From: Bacteroidota bacterium
GTDB taxonomy: Bacteria > Bacteroidota > Bacteroidia > Flavobacteriales > Schleiferiaceae
Length of the DNA: 64,000 nucleotides
Direction of reading: 5' to 3'
NCBI GenBank assembly: GCA_024742495.1
Contig: JANSYJ010000003.1
Coordinates: forward strand, 496,001 to 560,000
The notes under the pieces are model-generated. The model did no database searches and was not told the origin of the DNA. It worked only from the letters and a program-made list of their open reading frames with translations. How positions within the stretch are numbered: the stretch's first letter is position 1; the number at the start of each line of letters is the position of its first letter. Both the position numbers and the translations under genes were made by a program. This document shows, piece by piece, positions 46,833-55,600 of this stretch.

Positions 46833-47315
46833 ATGAAGAAAATTAGTTTGCTATTCGTACTTGCTCTATTCTTTAGTGCTTGTCAAAACAATCCTGCCGA
46901 AGGAGAAGAGAAATCAGAAACTACTCCAGAGCCTGCCGCGGCAGTAGAAGAAGATCCTAATAGCCCACCAGCTGCTCCCGAAGGTGCTAAAGTGTTTTTT
47001 GCTAACCTTATGGATGGCGACACGGTAAGCAGTCCTTTTTTAGTAGAATTTGGGATTGAAGGAATGGAAGTGGAGCCTGCCGGTGAAGTAAATGCTGGTA
47101 AAGGACATCATCACATTATCATCAATAATTCTTTCATCGAGTTTGGCGGTACCGTTCCTGCCGATAGCGTGAATATCCACTATGGTAAAGGCCAAACCAG
47201 CGATAGCCTCGATTTAATTGCAGGCAACTATCGCTTAACGATGCAGTTTGCCGATGGTTTTCATCGCTCCTACGGTGAAGCACTATCCTCTAGCATCGAA
47301 ATTGTAGTTCAATAA
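46833..47315 (+). CDS. DUF4399 lipoprotein
   Basis: 160 residues. A lipoprotein signal ends in FFSAC (C16) and is followed by a Glu/Pro/Ala-rich linker. The DUF4399 domain (about 50-160) contains the conserved KGHHHIIIN and LTMQFADGFHRSYG segments; the His cluster suggests metal or ligand binding. Function is unknown. Single gene with its own promoter and a strong terminator immediately downstream. Confidence 0.88.
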   Translation: MKKISLLFVLALFFSACQNNPAEGEEKSETTPEPAAAVEEDPNSPPAAPEGAKVFFANLMDGDTVSSPFLVEFGIEGMEVEPAGEVNAGKGHHHIIINNSFIEFGGTVPADSVNIHYGKGQTSDSLDLIAGNYRLTMQFADGFHRSYGEALSSSIEIVVQ

Positions 47316-47332
47316 ATCTTTGAAACAGACTA

Positions 47333-47373
47333 AAAAGGTCGCTTTAGTTTATTACTAAAGCGACCTTTTTTTT
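47333..47373 (+). terminator. Rho-independent terminator of the DUF4399 gene
   Basis: Long perfect stem AAAGGTCGCTTTAGT / ACTAAAGCGACCTTT with a short loop and an eight-base T-run on the plus strand. Confidence 0.92.
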
Positions 47374-47384
47374 GGCTGATGTCT

Positions 47385-47415
47385 AAAAAAAAGCCATCCG
47401 ATAAAGGATGGCTTT
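47385..47415 (-). terminator. Rho-independent terminator of the T9SS gene
   Basis: Stem AAAGCCATCC (47390-47399) / GGATGGCTTT (47406-47415) with a 6-base loop; on the minus strand it is followed by a T-run from the A-tract at 47385-47390. Confidence 0.88.
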
Positions 47416-47434
47416 CACAATTATTGTTGAAGTC

Positions 47435-48196
47435 TTATTGTACAATAATCTTCTTAGCGTTAATCTGCTTTCCGTCTACTTCTAACACTGCTAACAAAAT
47501 ACCCTTAGGCATATCGTTAAGGCTAATTTCGGAGCGAATTTGATTGCCACTGGCGGTATAGCGCTGATAATAAACTGTACGACCCGTTAAGTCTACAAAA
47601 CTTACTACAACTTGCTCAGAACCTCTAAGGTTATAAACATTGGTGTAAAAGGTAGTACCGTCGGAATAAGAACCATCTAATACCGCTAATGAACCTTGAC
47701 TGTAAAGTACATTTTCAGCTAAACCAATAGTTCCACCATTTGGATCGTATGGTAAAGACTGACAATCGGTATTGTTTGTAGTGTCACTCTCGGTAACGCC
47801 ATTCCAATTTGAACCGATGGCGAAAGTTCCACCGCAGAAATCTACATTAGTAGCCATGCCATTTTGAATGCTTAAACCACCGAAAGAGATTGAACGACTT
47901 TCGGTATCGTTAGTATTCATTGTAGTTCCCGTAATAGAAAATGCAATTGGTACTTGCTGACCACCTTGGGTAGTAACTAGTAAACTTCCATTCAATAGCG
48001 GATAGTAGATTACGGTATCGGTAGCGCTTACTGCTTGGCTGCCTAAATTGGTGATGGTTACATCAAAATCAAAAGCTAAACCTGGACCTAAGGTAGTACC
48101 AGCGCTCGGAGATGTCATTGCAATAGACAAATCATTTTGGGCACTAGCCACAAAAAGACTTGCGGACAAAGCTAGAGTGAGTAAAATTTTCTTCAT
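47435..48196 (-). CDS. Secreted protein with type IX secretion sorting domain
   Basis: 253 residues. A signal peptide (MKKILLTLALSASLFVASAQ) is followed by an Ig-like or CARDB-type beta domain (about 22-150) with many Asn/Thr residues and a disulfide-capable Cys pair. The C-terminal T9SS sorting domain covers about 170-253 (VYNLRGSEQVVVSFVDLTG, then GKQINAKKIIVQ). It is expected to pass the outer membrane by the type IX system and be attached or released. Function unknown. Promoter and terminator are both visible. Confidence 0.87.
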   Translation of the reverse strand: MKKILLTLALSASLFVASAQNDLSIAMTSPSAGTTLGPGLAFDFDVTITNLGSQAVSATDTVIYYPLLNGSLLVTTQGGQQVPIAFSITGTTMNTNDTESRSISFGGLSIQNGMATNVDFCGGTFAIGSNWNGVTESDTTNNTDCQSLPYDPNGGTIGLAENVLYSQGSLAVLDGSYSDGTTFYTNVYNLRGSEQVVVSFVDLTGRTVYYQRYTASGNQIRSEISLNDMPKGILLAVLEVDGKQINAKKIIVQ

Positions 48197-48220
48197 TTTA
48201 TTTAATTAAGAGTTAATTTT

Positions 48221-48252
48221 CAAAGGTACTTTTTTCCTCAAGTTTTTTCCAA
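48221..48252 (-). promoter_or_regulatory. Promoter of the T9SS-cargo gene
   Basis: On the minus strand a TTG (48252-48250) precedes TACCTTTG (48228-48221) with a 21-base spacer; the start codon is 24 bases further. Confidence 0.55.
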
Positions 48253-48286
48253 TAAACGGGGGCTATAATTTACATTTAGCGTGTTT

Positions 48287-49015
48287 TTAACGCTTAGCAC
48301 TGCGCTTCCGCATTCTCAAATTAATAACCTCCACCACTAAAGAGAAGGCAACGGCAAAATAGATATAACCTTTGCTAATGTGCTGATGGAATCCTTCGGC
48401 AATTAACATTACCCCAATCAGTATCAAGAAACTAAGGGCTAATACTTGTAAGGTAGGATGCTTGGCAATAAATGCTGCGATCCGACCCGCAAAAATGAGC
48501 ATCACGATCAGTGAAACAATTACGGCCATAATCATTATGGCCAACTCATCTGTCATACCAACAGCAGTTAAAATTGAATCGAAGGAAAATACTATATCCA
48601 GTAGAGCAATTTGAATAATAATACTGGTAAAACCTTTGCGTACCGAGGGTTTCTCTTCTTTTTCTTCCCCGTTTATACCTTCCATTTTATGATGGATTTC
48701 CGAAGTAGACTTCGCCAAAAGAAATAAGCCCCCAGCTAGTAGCACCAAATCGCGTCCGGTGAAGCCCATCTCAAATAAGGTGAAAAGTGGTTCGGTAAGT
48801 TGGATAATCCAGGTGATTCCAAAAAGCATCGCAACCCTTAATACCAATGCTAGGGCAATTCCCGCAAAACGAGCCTTGCCTTGCTCCTCCTTAGGAAGCT
48901 TATTGGTTAATATTGAAATGAAAATAATATTATCTATACCTAGAACAATCTCCAGAATACTGAGGGTTAAAAAGGCAATTAGCCCCTCAGTAGTGAATAG
49001 CGCGGCGAAATCCAT
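48287..49015 (-). CDS. TerC family integral membrane protein
   Basis: 242 residues with about seven membrane helices. TerC signatures: LEIVLGIDNIIFISIL near residue 20 and ALLDIVFSFDSILTAVGMT near residue 135, whose acidic residues lie in helices. A charged loop (about 110-125) separates the two halves. Related proteins take part in metal (Mn2+) efflux or tellurite resistance. It follows the DUF6340 gene by 5 bases, so the two form an operon. Confidence 0.93.
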   Translation of the reverse strand: MDFAALFTTEGLIAFLTLSILEIVLGIDNIIFISILTNKLPKEEQGKARFAGIALALVLRVAMLFGITWIIQLTEPLFTLFEMGFTGRDLVLLAGGLFLLAKSTSEIHHKMEGINGEEKEEKPSVRKGFTSIIIQIALLDIVFSFDSILTAVGMTDELAIMIMAVIVSLIVMLIFAGRIAAFIAKHPTLQVLALSFLILIGVMLIAEGFHQHISKGYIYFAVAFSLVVEVINLRMRKRSAKR

Positions 49016-49020
49016 AATTT

Positions 49021-50076
49021 TTACTGCAATTGGTTTTGTAAAGCACGGGCATCATTCATGCGGCCCTGTAACTGAGATGAATAGGAACGAGCTGTTCTAT
49101 TGCCATAGCGGGAATAGGCATTTTGTGACCAAATTCTGGCTTGCTCCAAATCACCAAGCACTTCGTAAGCTACCGCGATATTATAGGCCATTCTGCCCTT
49201 GTCTTTTTGTTCGGCCGCTTTAGGTATCCCTGCTTCCCAAACTGCAATGGCTTCGCGCCACTGCCCTACTTCTGCCATTCTCCCTCCTTCTTCCAATTCG
49301 GGAGATTCTTTAGACTTTGTGTAAAATACGCGCCTTAATGTAATGGGCATTGGGGCAACCTTATAAGCGTAATCATGTCCTATTTGTCCGCATAAATGAC
49401 GAACAGCATCTGTTCTGGAGATTAATGCCGCAATGGCTCCGGCCTTGCTATCCGCCGCACCAGTCCAAGTATTTGTTTGAGAGATCATCTGTTGATCGAT
49501 TAGCTCCTTATTGCGAGGATTGTAGAAACGTAGGCCTACTTTAATATTTCCCACTCCTTCAGCATACCATTCATCAACTTCTATTTCTCTGCGGTTATCG
49601 CCTTTTCCTACCGTGCGCTTTACCTTTCGCTTGCCTTCGGTAATAATAAAATCGCTGTCCATAACTTCAATGGCAATCAAGGCATCCGCCTGATAGCGAT
49701 TGATCATGTTAAACTGTAAATATTCTGGCAATTGATCAGGGAAAGCAGCGGTTAAACTCCCGCCTTCCAAACGTTCTGCTGCAATTAAGACTTCATAACG
49801 CGGCGAAGCCTGCAAGGCATTCTTAAGACTATTTAGTGCCTCTTGTGCGGCCGCTCTATCTTGGGCGGGCATCTCTCCAGTGAGAACGCCTTCACCGATA
49901 TTTATCCAACTTTCACGCCTAGAAGGCTTGGTACGATCTACTAATAAAATGGTTTGAATTCCTTGATCAACAGCAATATCTGCAGGACGCATAGTGTTGA
50001 TTAACACGGGTTTTTGTCCGCCGCAAGCACTAAGAATTAATGCTAAAGCGAAGTAGGCTAATATTCCCTTTTTCAT
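49021..50076 (-). CDS. DUF6340 family lipoprotein with TPR-like end
   Basis: 351 residues from the ATG at 50076. A 15-residue longer frame (MASFWKGATTTNNKI) is rejected because MKKGILAYFALALILSAC is a normal lipoprotein signal. The middle part (about 30-240) is the DUF6340 region, with features of CsgG-like periplasmic domains. The C-terminus (about 275-345) looks like two tetratricopeptide repeats. Function unknown; it probably faces the periplasm at the outer membrane. Confidence 0.78.
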   Translation of the reverse strand: MKKGILAYFALALILSACGGQKPVLINTMRPADIAVDQGIQTILLVDRTKPSRRESWINIGEGVLTGEMPAQDRAAAQEALNSLKNALQASPRYEVLIAAERLEGGSLTAAFPDQLPEYLQFNMINRYQADALIAIEVMDSDFIITEGKRKVKRTVGKGDNRREIEVDEWYAEGVGNIKVGLRFYNPRNKELIDQQMISQTNTWTGAADSKAGAIAALISRTDAVRHLCGQIGHDYAYKVAPMPITLRRVFYTKSKESPELEEGGRMAEVGQWREAIAVWEAGIPKAAEQKDKGRMAYNIAVAYEVLGDLEQARIWSQNAYSRYGNRTARSYSSQLQGRMNDARALQNQLQ

Positions 50077-50137
50077 AATTTTATTATTGGTTGTTGTGGC
50101 GCCTTTCCAAAAGCTTGCCAAATTTTGCTTTTATGGA

Positions 50138-52165
50138 TTAAAGGTTAGAATAGCGCTCCCCGTACATGAGCATTTGCTCCAAAAAGTCCATTGGATATTC
50201 CAGCTCAACGTCTATAATTTCGTCACCATTCATCACCGGTTTCATTACGGGTTGTATAAATCCTTGGTAAGGCGCAATATTGAGTTTCTCAGTTCGGTTT
50301 AAAACCTCCTGATGTAATTCTGCATCCACCTGTACACCATAATTTTCCACTAAGGTGCTTCCGGCTTTAAAATCTCCTTGGGATTTAATCCTTTGAATTT
50401 CACGCAGCTGTTGGCCAAAGATTTCTCTCAAAGCATCGTAATCGTTTATTACAAAATAGGTTTTAGCATCAATTACCTTTCTTTCAATAACATTGGCTTC
50501 CTTACCCATTTCATAAGCCCAAGCAGCAATGAGTTGGCGGTTTCGCATGTGGTCTTCCTCAATTACTTCACCTGGCTTTAAGCGCCTGAGCTGCAGCATT
50601 AAACCATTACGGATGTAATTATCGTATTCCGCTTTGCCGGCCTCGAAGCTGTCCATTAAACCGAGGTCCAATACCTTTTGATCCAAAATAAAATAGAGTG
50701 CAACTAAATCGGCTCTTGCCTCTTCCAAGGTGCTGGAATAATTTTTCAGGGTCTCGTTTGGAGTCTTCACATTTGGCTCTAATTTTCCAGAGGCATGACC
50801 TACCACCTCATGCAAGGCGGTATGCATTTTTGAGCTTACGGCGCCATATTTCTTTGCACGCTCTAGCTCCTCGCTACTAAAAGCAAACTCTTCTAAAAAT
50901 CCTTCTCCTTTTGCATTTTCATAAGCCCCTTCGATATTGGTTAGGCTAATCGACTTAGAGCCATGCATTTCTCTAATCCATTGTGCATTAGGTAAATTAA
51001 CCCCAATTGGCGTTGCCGGTGTAGTCGCACCTGCCTCACCAACTACATTAATCATGCGATAAGAAACGCCAACTACTTTCTCTTTTTTATGAATATCCAT
51101 TATCGGACTTTCATCCTCGAAGTATTGAATATTCTCAGAAATTACTGCCATCTTTTCACTGGCATCTAAATCCTTCACTTGAACTACTGTTTCATAAGTG
51201 GCTTTATAACCTAAAGGATCATGATATACTTCTATAAAGGAATTGATATAATCAACCGTACTGGCTGTATCCATTACCCAGGCAATATTGTACTCATCCC
51301 ATTTTTTAAGATCACCGGTTTTATAATATTCTATTAGTAAGGCCAGGGCCTTTGCCTGTTGGGGATTTTCCGCTACCCCTTGAGCCAATGTTAACCAGTC
51401 AACAATTTTGCTAATTGCGGCGCTATAAAGGCCATCGATATGCCAAACCTTTTCTACTAACTGGCCGTTTTCTCGCACCAATTTGGAATTTAAACCCTGT
51501 GAAACTGGCATCATAGCTCCTTCAATCGCCTTGGCGGCATAAAAGGCAATTGCTTCTTCTTCGCTTATGTCGGCATCGTAAAAGTTAATCGCTGAGTTTA
51601 AGAGTAAATCCTTGCTAGAATCTTTGCTTACTCCCTTGGCGTCTTCATCATTAAAAATTACAGCAAAAGCTTCTTCACTTAGGCTAGCGCCGGTTTTCGA
51701 CATTAAATCTCGTAGGTATTCTTCGGAAAAGTCAGCTTCAATTTTAGCATGACTATAATGATGATGAATACCATTGCTAAAAAAGACCCGTTTCGCATAA
51801 ACTAAAAAAGCATCCCACTCCGCTCCTTTATCTTCAGGAACATTGCTTAGAATGGTTTCTAAGGCTTTGCGTATTTCTAAATTATGACGGTAAAGTTGAT
51901 CCCATAAAATATCGCGACCTTCCATTCCGGCCTGACATAAATAATAGGCTAATTTTTTCTGCTTGAGGCTAAGTTTCTCCCATCCAGGAATTTGGTATCG
52001 AAGAATTCTTAAATCAGCAAACTGCTCTGTTTGCCATTGAAAGTCATTTGCAGATTCTTTCATTTCAGATTGCTCTTTTTCAAGATTAGTTGGGGCTTCT
52101 TGAGGATTGGTGCAGGCCTGATTTACAAGTAGAGAAATCATGGCTAGAAAGCCTATTTTACGCAT
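50138..52165 (-). CDS. Dipeptidyl-peptidase III family metallopeptidase (M49)
   Basis: 675 residues. A lipoprotein signal (…LLVNQAC near residue 18) suggests export to the periplasm or envelope. The zinc site typical of M49 is visible as HEVVGH and, downstream, EEARAD, both between about residues 440 and 485. The family removes dipeptides from the N-termini of oligopeptides. Envelope localisation fits peptide utilisation. It is followed by the DUF6340 gene after a 61-base gap. Confidence 0.9.
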   Translation of the reverse strand: MRKIGFLAMISLLVNQACTNPQEAPTNLEKEQSEMKESANDFQWQTEQFADLRILRYQIPGWEKLSLKQKKLAYYLCQAGMEGRDILWDQLYRHNLEIRKALETILSNVPEDKGAEWDAFLVYAKRVFFSNGIHHHYSHAKIEADFSEEYLRDLMSKTGASLSEEAFAVIFNDEDAKGVSKDSSKDLLLNSAINFYDADISEEEAIAFYAAKAIEGAMMPVSQGLNSKLVRENGQLVEKVWHIDGLYSAAISKIVDWLTLAQGVAENPQQAKALALLIEYYKTGDLKKWDEYNIAWVMDTASTVDYINSFIEVYHDPLGYKATYETVVQVKDLDASEKMAVISENIQYFEDESPIMDIHKKEKVVGVSYRMINVVGEAGATTPATPIGVNLPNAQWIREMHGSKSISLTNIEGAYENAKGEGFLEEFAFSSEELERAKKYGAVSSKMHTALHEVVGHASGKLEPNVKTPNETLKNYSSTLEEARADLVALYFILDQKVLDLGLMDSFEAGKAEYDNYIRNGLMLQLRRLKPGEVIEEDHMRNRQLIAAWAYEMGKEANVIERKVIDAKTYFVINDYDALREIFGQQLREIQRIKSQGDFKAGSTLVENYGVQVDAELHQEVLNRTEKLNIAPYQGFIQPVMKPVMNGDEIIDVELEYPMDFLEQMLMYGERYSNL

Positions 52166-52195
52166 TGTTTTGATTTTGATGCTCGAAAATACAAC

Positions 52196-53794
52196 TTATA
52201 GCCTAAGGAGGCTAAAGCGAAAATCGAGCGGATCCAGGGCATCCAGTAAAGACTGTATAAGTTGAGGCCCATAATCGGCATAATACTGGCTTAAATTATC
52301 ATGGCGCTCTTGAAGTGAGCCTTTGGGAAAAAGGGCTTCATGCACCCTTTCCAATTTCTCCATCAATTCTTTATGCTTTCTTTTTTCAGAGCGGATTAGC
52401 TTTTTACGCAAGTTTTCGATTCCGTTTAGCTGTTTTTGTCTTTGGGCATTTACCGCCCCCATCATGCTTTCATCTGTTAGCTCCGCAATTTTTTCTAAAT
52501 CACTAAACATGGAATCGATTATTGCATCAAAGCGATTTAAATCAGCATCTTCTGGAAAACGCTGCTTAAGGTAATTCGCTTTTAAATCATCTAGATTCTG
52601 AAAAAGATCTCTTGGCTCTAAATGGAGGTCCTGCAATCTATTGGCCCATTTTTCAGCGTAAAGCAAAACCGAATTACGCAGCATTAAAATTGGAAAGGGC
52701 ACATCCTGCAAATCAAACATGGCTTTGAGTTGAAACCAATAAGCCAGCTCTCCACCGCCGCCAATATAAGCTAGATTTGGAAGGATTACCTCTTGGTAAA
52801 GAGGCCTTAATACCACATTGGGGCTAAAGCGTTCAGGATGTTTTTCCAATTCCGCTAAAAGTTCCGCCTCATTGAATTCAAATGAAGTATTTAATACTTT
52901 CCATTTACCATCTACTTTTTCTATTCGCTCCCTTATTCCGGGCATCAAATAAAATAGGTTTATGGGCCTTGGATGAACCTGAGCGAAGTAGTTCTTTTGC
53001 AAGCTTTCACTCTGATTCTCTACTTCTCGATGTAGGCTGTGTTCAATCAGGTCCTTTTTAAAATGAGGAATCATGGCCTTTTTTAACTCGGCTCTATTGG
53101 CATCCAAAATGAGAAGCCCCTCATCTTTAAAAAGCTGGTGCACGAAATAGCGCGTGGCTTTACTTAAATCTGGCTGTTCGTGATAGGCATCCCGGAAAAT
53201 TTGAATAATCTCTGCCGCCTTATTACCAGGACCTAGATGACTTTCGAGCTCATCAATGACTTTGCCCATTCCAAAGGTGGGCATGGGTCCTACTGCTCCA
53301 TTAAGGCTATTTTGCCATTTTAACTTTCCCCCAAATAAATTAATAAAGGATATCTCTTCAAAATCATGATCCTCACTGGCCATCCAGTAAACGGGAAGGA
53401 AATTTTTATCGGGGTAAGCTGATTTAAGACGCTTGGCTAAATTAATGGCTCCTACAATCTTATAGATGAAATACAATGGCCCGCTAAGGATATTTAGCTG
53501 ATGTCCAGTAGTTACGGTGAAAGTATCAGCGCGGCTAAGCAAATCGAGATTATCCTCGAGCGCGGCATTCAACTTTATTCCTGCTTCTTCATATTGCGCC
53601 TTAAAAGAGCTTTGCAGATTAAATCTATGGCTTTGCGAAAAAGATTCTCTTGCTTTTATACGATTCTTAAAGGCATCTAGACTTGGGAAATCTGAGACGA
53701 ATTCCTTTAATTCATCCTTTTCATCAAGGTAGTCGAGAATAAGATTACTAAAATAACCGGTCTCCCGGTAAGGCATACACTCCGCATCTTTCAT
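52196..53794 (-). CDS. bshC: Bacillithiol biosynthesis cysteine-adding enzyme BshC
   Basis: 532 residues, the usual BshC length, with the N-terminal RETGYFSNLILDYL, TGHQLNILSGPLYFIYKI (near 97) and YWMASEDHDFEEI (near 140) stretches. It ends in a long coiled coil (about 400-490). It adds cysteine to glucosaminyl-malate in the last step of bacillithiol synthesis, a thiol that can also buffer metals. It is encoded downstream of the DCC-family thiol protein, 34 bases apart, in one likely operon. Confidence 0.93.
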   Translation of the reverse strand: MKDAECMPYRETGYFSNLILDYLDEKDELKEFVSDFPSLDAFKNRIKARESFSQSHRFNLQSSFKAQYEEAGIKLNAALEDNLDLLSRADTFTVTTGHQLNILSGPLYFIYKIVGAINLAKRLKSAYPDKNFLPVYWMASEDHDFEEISFINLFGGKLKWQNSLNGAVGPMPTFGMGKVIDELESHLGPGNKAAEIIQIFRDAYHEQPDLSKATRYFVHQLFKDEGLLILDANRAELKKAMIPHFKKDLIEHSLHREVENQSESLQKNYFAQVHPRPINLFYLMPGIRERIEKVDGKWKVLNTSFEFNEAELLAELEKHPERFSPNVVLRPLYQEVILPNLAYIGGGGELAYWFQLKAMFDLQDVPFPILMLRNSVLLYAEKWANRLQDLHLEPRDLFQNLDDLKANYLKQRFPEDADLNRFDAIIDSMFSDLEKIAELTDESMMGAVNAQRQKQLNGIENLRKKLIRSEKRKHKELMEKLERVHEALFPKGSLQERHDNLSQYYADYGPQLIQSLLDALDPLDFRFSLLRL

Positions 53795-53828
53795 GAGGTA
53801 AAAATACTATTCTTCTTAAGCTCTGCAG

Positions 53829-54293
53829 TTATATCAACAGTAGGTATAGCAATACAAACAAGTAAATGAACCAAAAAGGTTTAAGACTTTCTGGATCTGA
53901 GCCAAATAGAAATTTTGTGATGCGAAAGCAAAAGTTGCGATTATTGGCAATCCATTGATAGAGATGATCACTAATATTTCGGAAAATGGCATTATTTGCA
54001 TAACTGCGATGGAGCCATTTGAACTTTTCTAAATGATATAAACTGCGGTATGCCGCATCCGGTCCACTGTAAACCAAACCATCAGTGGCAATAAAGCGAA
54101 CCGCCTCTTTAAAGTTCTGTTCCTCAATATCCGGGAAATCTTTGGCTACTTCTTGATAGGGCTCAAATTGAATAGATGAACCCGACATTTTTTTCCAATA
54201 ATCAATCCAATAGCGGCAAAAAGAACAATCCCCATCCCAAACCATCAACAGCTGTGGCGGAGGGAATTTTGTTTGATATAATTTGTGAAACAC
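53829..54293 (-). CDS. DCC (DUF393) family thiol-disulfide oxidoreductase-like protein
   Basis: 154 residues beginning with GTG. The DCC motif WDGDCSFC (near residue 20) has the CxxC-like redox site of the DUF393 family; a hydrophobic helix lies at the C-terminus (LFVLLYLLLI). It precedes bshC, which makes a thiol cofactor, so a redox link is plausible. A TATCTTCG box upstream resembles a -7 element. Confidence 0.85.
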   Translation of the reverse strand: MFHKLYQTKFPPPQLLMVWDGDCSFCRYWIDYWKKMSGSSIQFEPYQEVAKDFPDIEEQNFKEAVRFIATDGLVYSGPDAAYRSLYHLEKFKWLHRSYANNAIFRNISDHLYQWIANNRNFCFRITKFLFGSDPESLKPFWFIYLFVLLYLLLI

Positions 54294-54318
54294 TAATTTT
54301 TAAGGCGAAGATAAGTCC

Positions 54319-54459
54319 TTAGGCCGTTTGTTTCTCTTGCTTTAAAGCAAAGTTGATTTCGCAATCTTTGAGCATCTTACCCTGACTAACCGCTAAGGTT
54401 CTTCCTTCATTTTGAATATACTCCTTGATGGTTCTAGCGAGTGAAATTGCGTCTAACAT
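54319..54459 (-). CDS. Small protein of 46 residues with its own promoter
   Basis: An ATG-to-TAA frame in the 400-base spacer between the DCC and HMG-CoA lyase genes. The product (MLDAISLARTIKEYIQNEGR… ending KQEKQTA) is helical and soluble with no signal peptide. It is supported by a promoter of nearly perfect form 19-49 bases upstream (TTG, 20 bases, TATATTTG). The family is not recognised; an antitoxin-like or regulatory peptide is possible but unproven. It is short enough to be missed by ordinary gene calling. Confidence 0.55.
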   Translation of the reverse strand: MLDAISLARTIKEYIQNEGRTLAVSQGKMLKDCEINFALKQEKQTA

Positions 54460-54477
54460 AGGGGGCCTTGTTTTACT

Positions 54478-54508
54478 CAAATATACAAGTCAACTTAACT
54501 CCAGTCAA
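54478..54508 (-). promoter_or_regulatory. Promoter of the 46-residue gene
   Basis: On the minus strand: -33 TTG (54508-54506), 20-base spacer, -7 TATATTTG (54485-54478), then the ATG at 54459. The surrounding bases hold repeated TTGAC/GTCAA units. Confidence 0.65.
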
Positions 54509-54544
54509 GTATTTTGACAACTTAAAAACCTTTACCTACTTGAC
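54487..54544. repeat. Cluster of TTGAC/GTCAA half-sites over a promoter
   Basis: GTCAA at 54489-54493 and 54504-54508, TTGAC at 54514-54518 and 54540-54544. The middle two form GTCAA-N5-TTGAC. Two tandem 10-mers TTAGACTGCT/TTAGACTACT follow at 54568-54587. No other gene is seen in the remaining spacer up to 54694. Confidence 0.55.
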
Positions 54545-54694
54545 CTACAGACTTATTGCGTAAAAAGTTAGACTGCTTTAGACTACTTTAAATAATGGAT
54601 ATCCCATGCTTAATCCTTTAATTTTGATGAGCTTAAAATCAAGGATTTTATTTTGAGGAAGCGTAGCTATTTTTTCGTAACCGTGGAAAATGTT

Positions 54695-55558
54695 TTATGC
54701 AGGAAAAACTGATAATGCTCGATTATAAGCTGATTCAAAGGCTAACATATCCACCCCATGATCTACTTTTTGCTCATTAAAAAAGCTCAATAGCTTTTCA
54801 GTGGGCATATTTCCAATTAAATCATCATCAGCCATTGGGCAACCGCCATAACCTTTTATGGCGCCATCGAAACGACGGCAACCTTCGGCATAAGCCGCCT
54901 CTACTTTTTCGCGCCAATTATGAGCGTGGGTATGCAGATGCGCACCAAACTCAACCTGCGGAAAAGCCGGAATAAGCTTTCCGAATAAATGCTCAATACT
55001 TTCGGGGTTAGAAGTTCCAATGGTATCAGACAGCGAAAGCGTTTTCACCCCCATATCTACCAATGCGGAACAAAAATCCTCTACGATATCAACAGACCAT
55101 GACTCGCGATAAGGATTACCAAAACCCATTGAAACATACACCACTAAGTCTTTGGAACTATTGGAACTTAAGTCCAGCAGTTGTTTTACAAGCTCCTGAC
55201 TTTCCTTTATTGATTTATTGGTGTTTCGCTTTTGAAATATTTCTGATACCGAGAATGGATATCCTAAAAAGTTAATCGCTTCTTGTTGGGCCGCAGCTTT
55301 AGCTCCGCGTAAATTGGCCACAATGGCCAAGAGCTGAGTTTTGGTATCACTCAGATCCAAACCTTTAAGTACCGCTTCGGTGTCTCTTAGCTGAGGAATG
55401 GCTTTGGGAGAAACAAAACTTCCAAAATCTAAAGTATGAAAGCCTACTTCCAATAAATCTTGGAGGTAGGCTATCTTCTGTTCGGTGGGAATAAAATCGT
55501 AAAGGCCTTGCATGGCATCACGAGGGCATTCCACAATATCAATGCTCGTTTGAATCAA
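54695..55558 (-). CDS. Hydroxymethylglutaryl-CoA lyase family protein
   Basis: 287 residues of the HMGL/DRE-TIM family. The start appears to be TTG (55558-55556) since no upstream ATG is in frame. The N-terminal loop is ECPRDAMQG instead of the classical GPRDGLQ. The metal-binding HLHTHAHNW is near residue 205 and GYGGCPMADDDLIGN near 235 has the catalytic cysteine loop. It cleaves HMG-CoA to acetyl-CoA and acetoacetate in leucine breakdown. It stands between PepD and the small gene above. Confidence 0.87.
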   Translation of the reverse strand: MIQTSIDIVECPRDAMQGLYDFIPTEQKIAYLQDLLEVGFHTLDFGSFVSPKAIPQLRDTEAVLKGLDLSDTKTQLLAIVANLRGAKAAAQQEAINFLGYPFSVSEIFQKRNTNKSIKESQELVKQLLDLSSNSSKDLVVYVSMGFGNPYRESWSVDIVEDFCSALVDMGVKTLSLSDTIGTSNPESIEHLFGKLIPAFPQVEFGAHLHTHAHNWREKVEAAYAEGCRRFDGAIKGYGGCPMADDDLIGNMPTEKLLSFFNEQKVDHGVDMLAFESAYNRALSVFPA

Positions 55559-55600
55559 TTTCGCGCTTTTTTGAGAGGTGACGCGAAAATACTCCCAATT

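Noticed and set aside
54612-54647. Inverted repeat AATCCTT…AAGGATT followed by T-rich sequence
   Set aside because: The T-rich tail lies on the plus strand, but the neighbouring genes are on the minus strand; the stem is AT-rich and imperfect.
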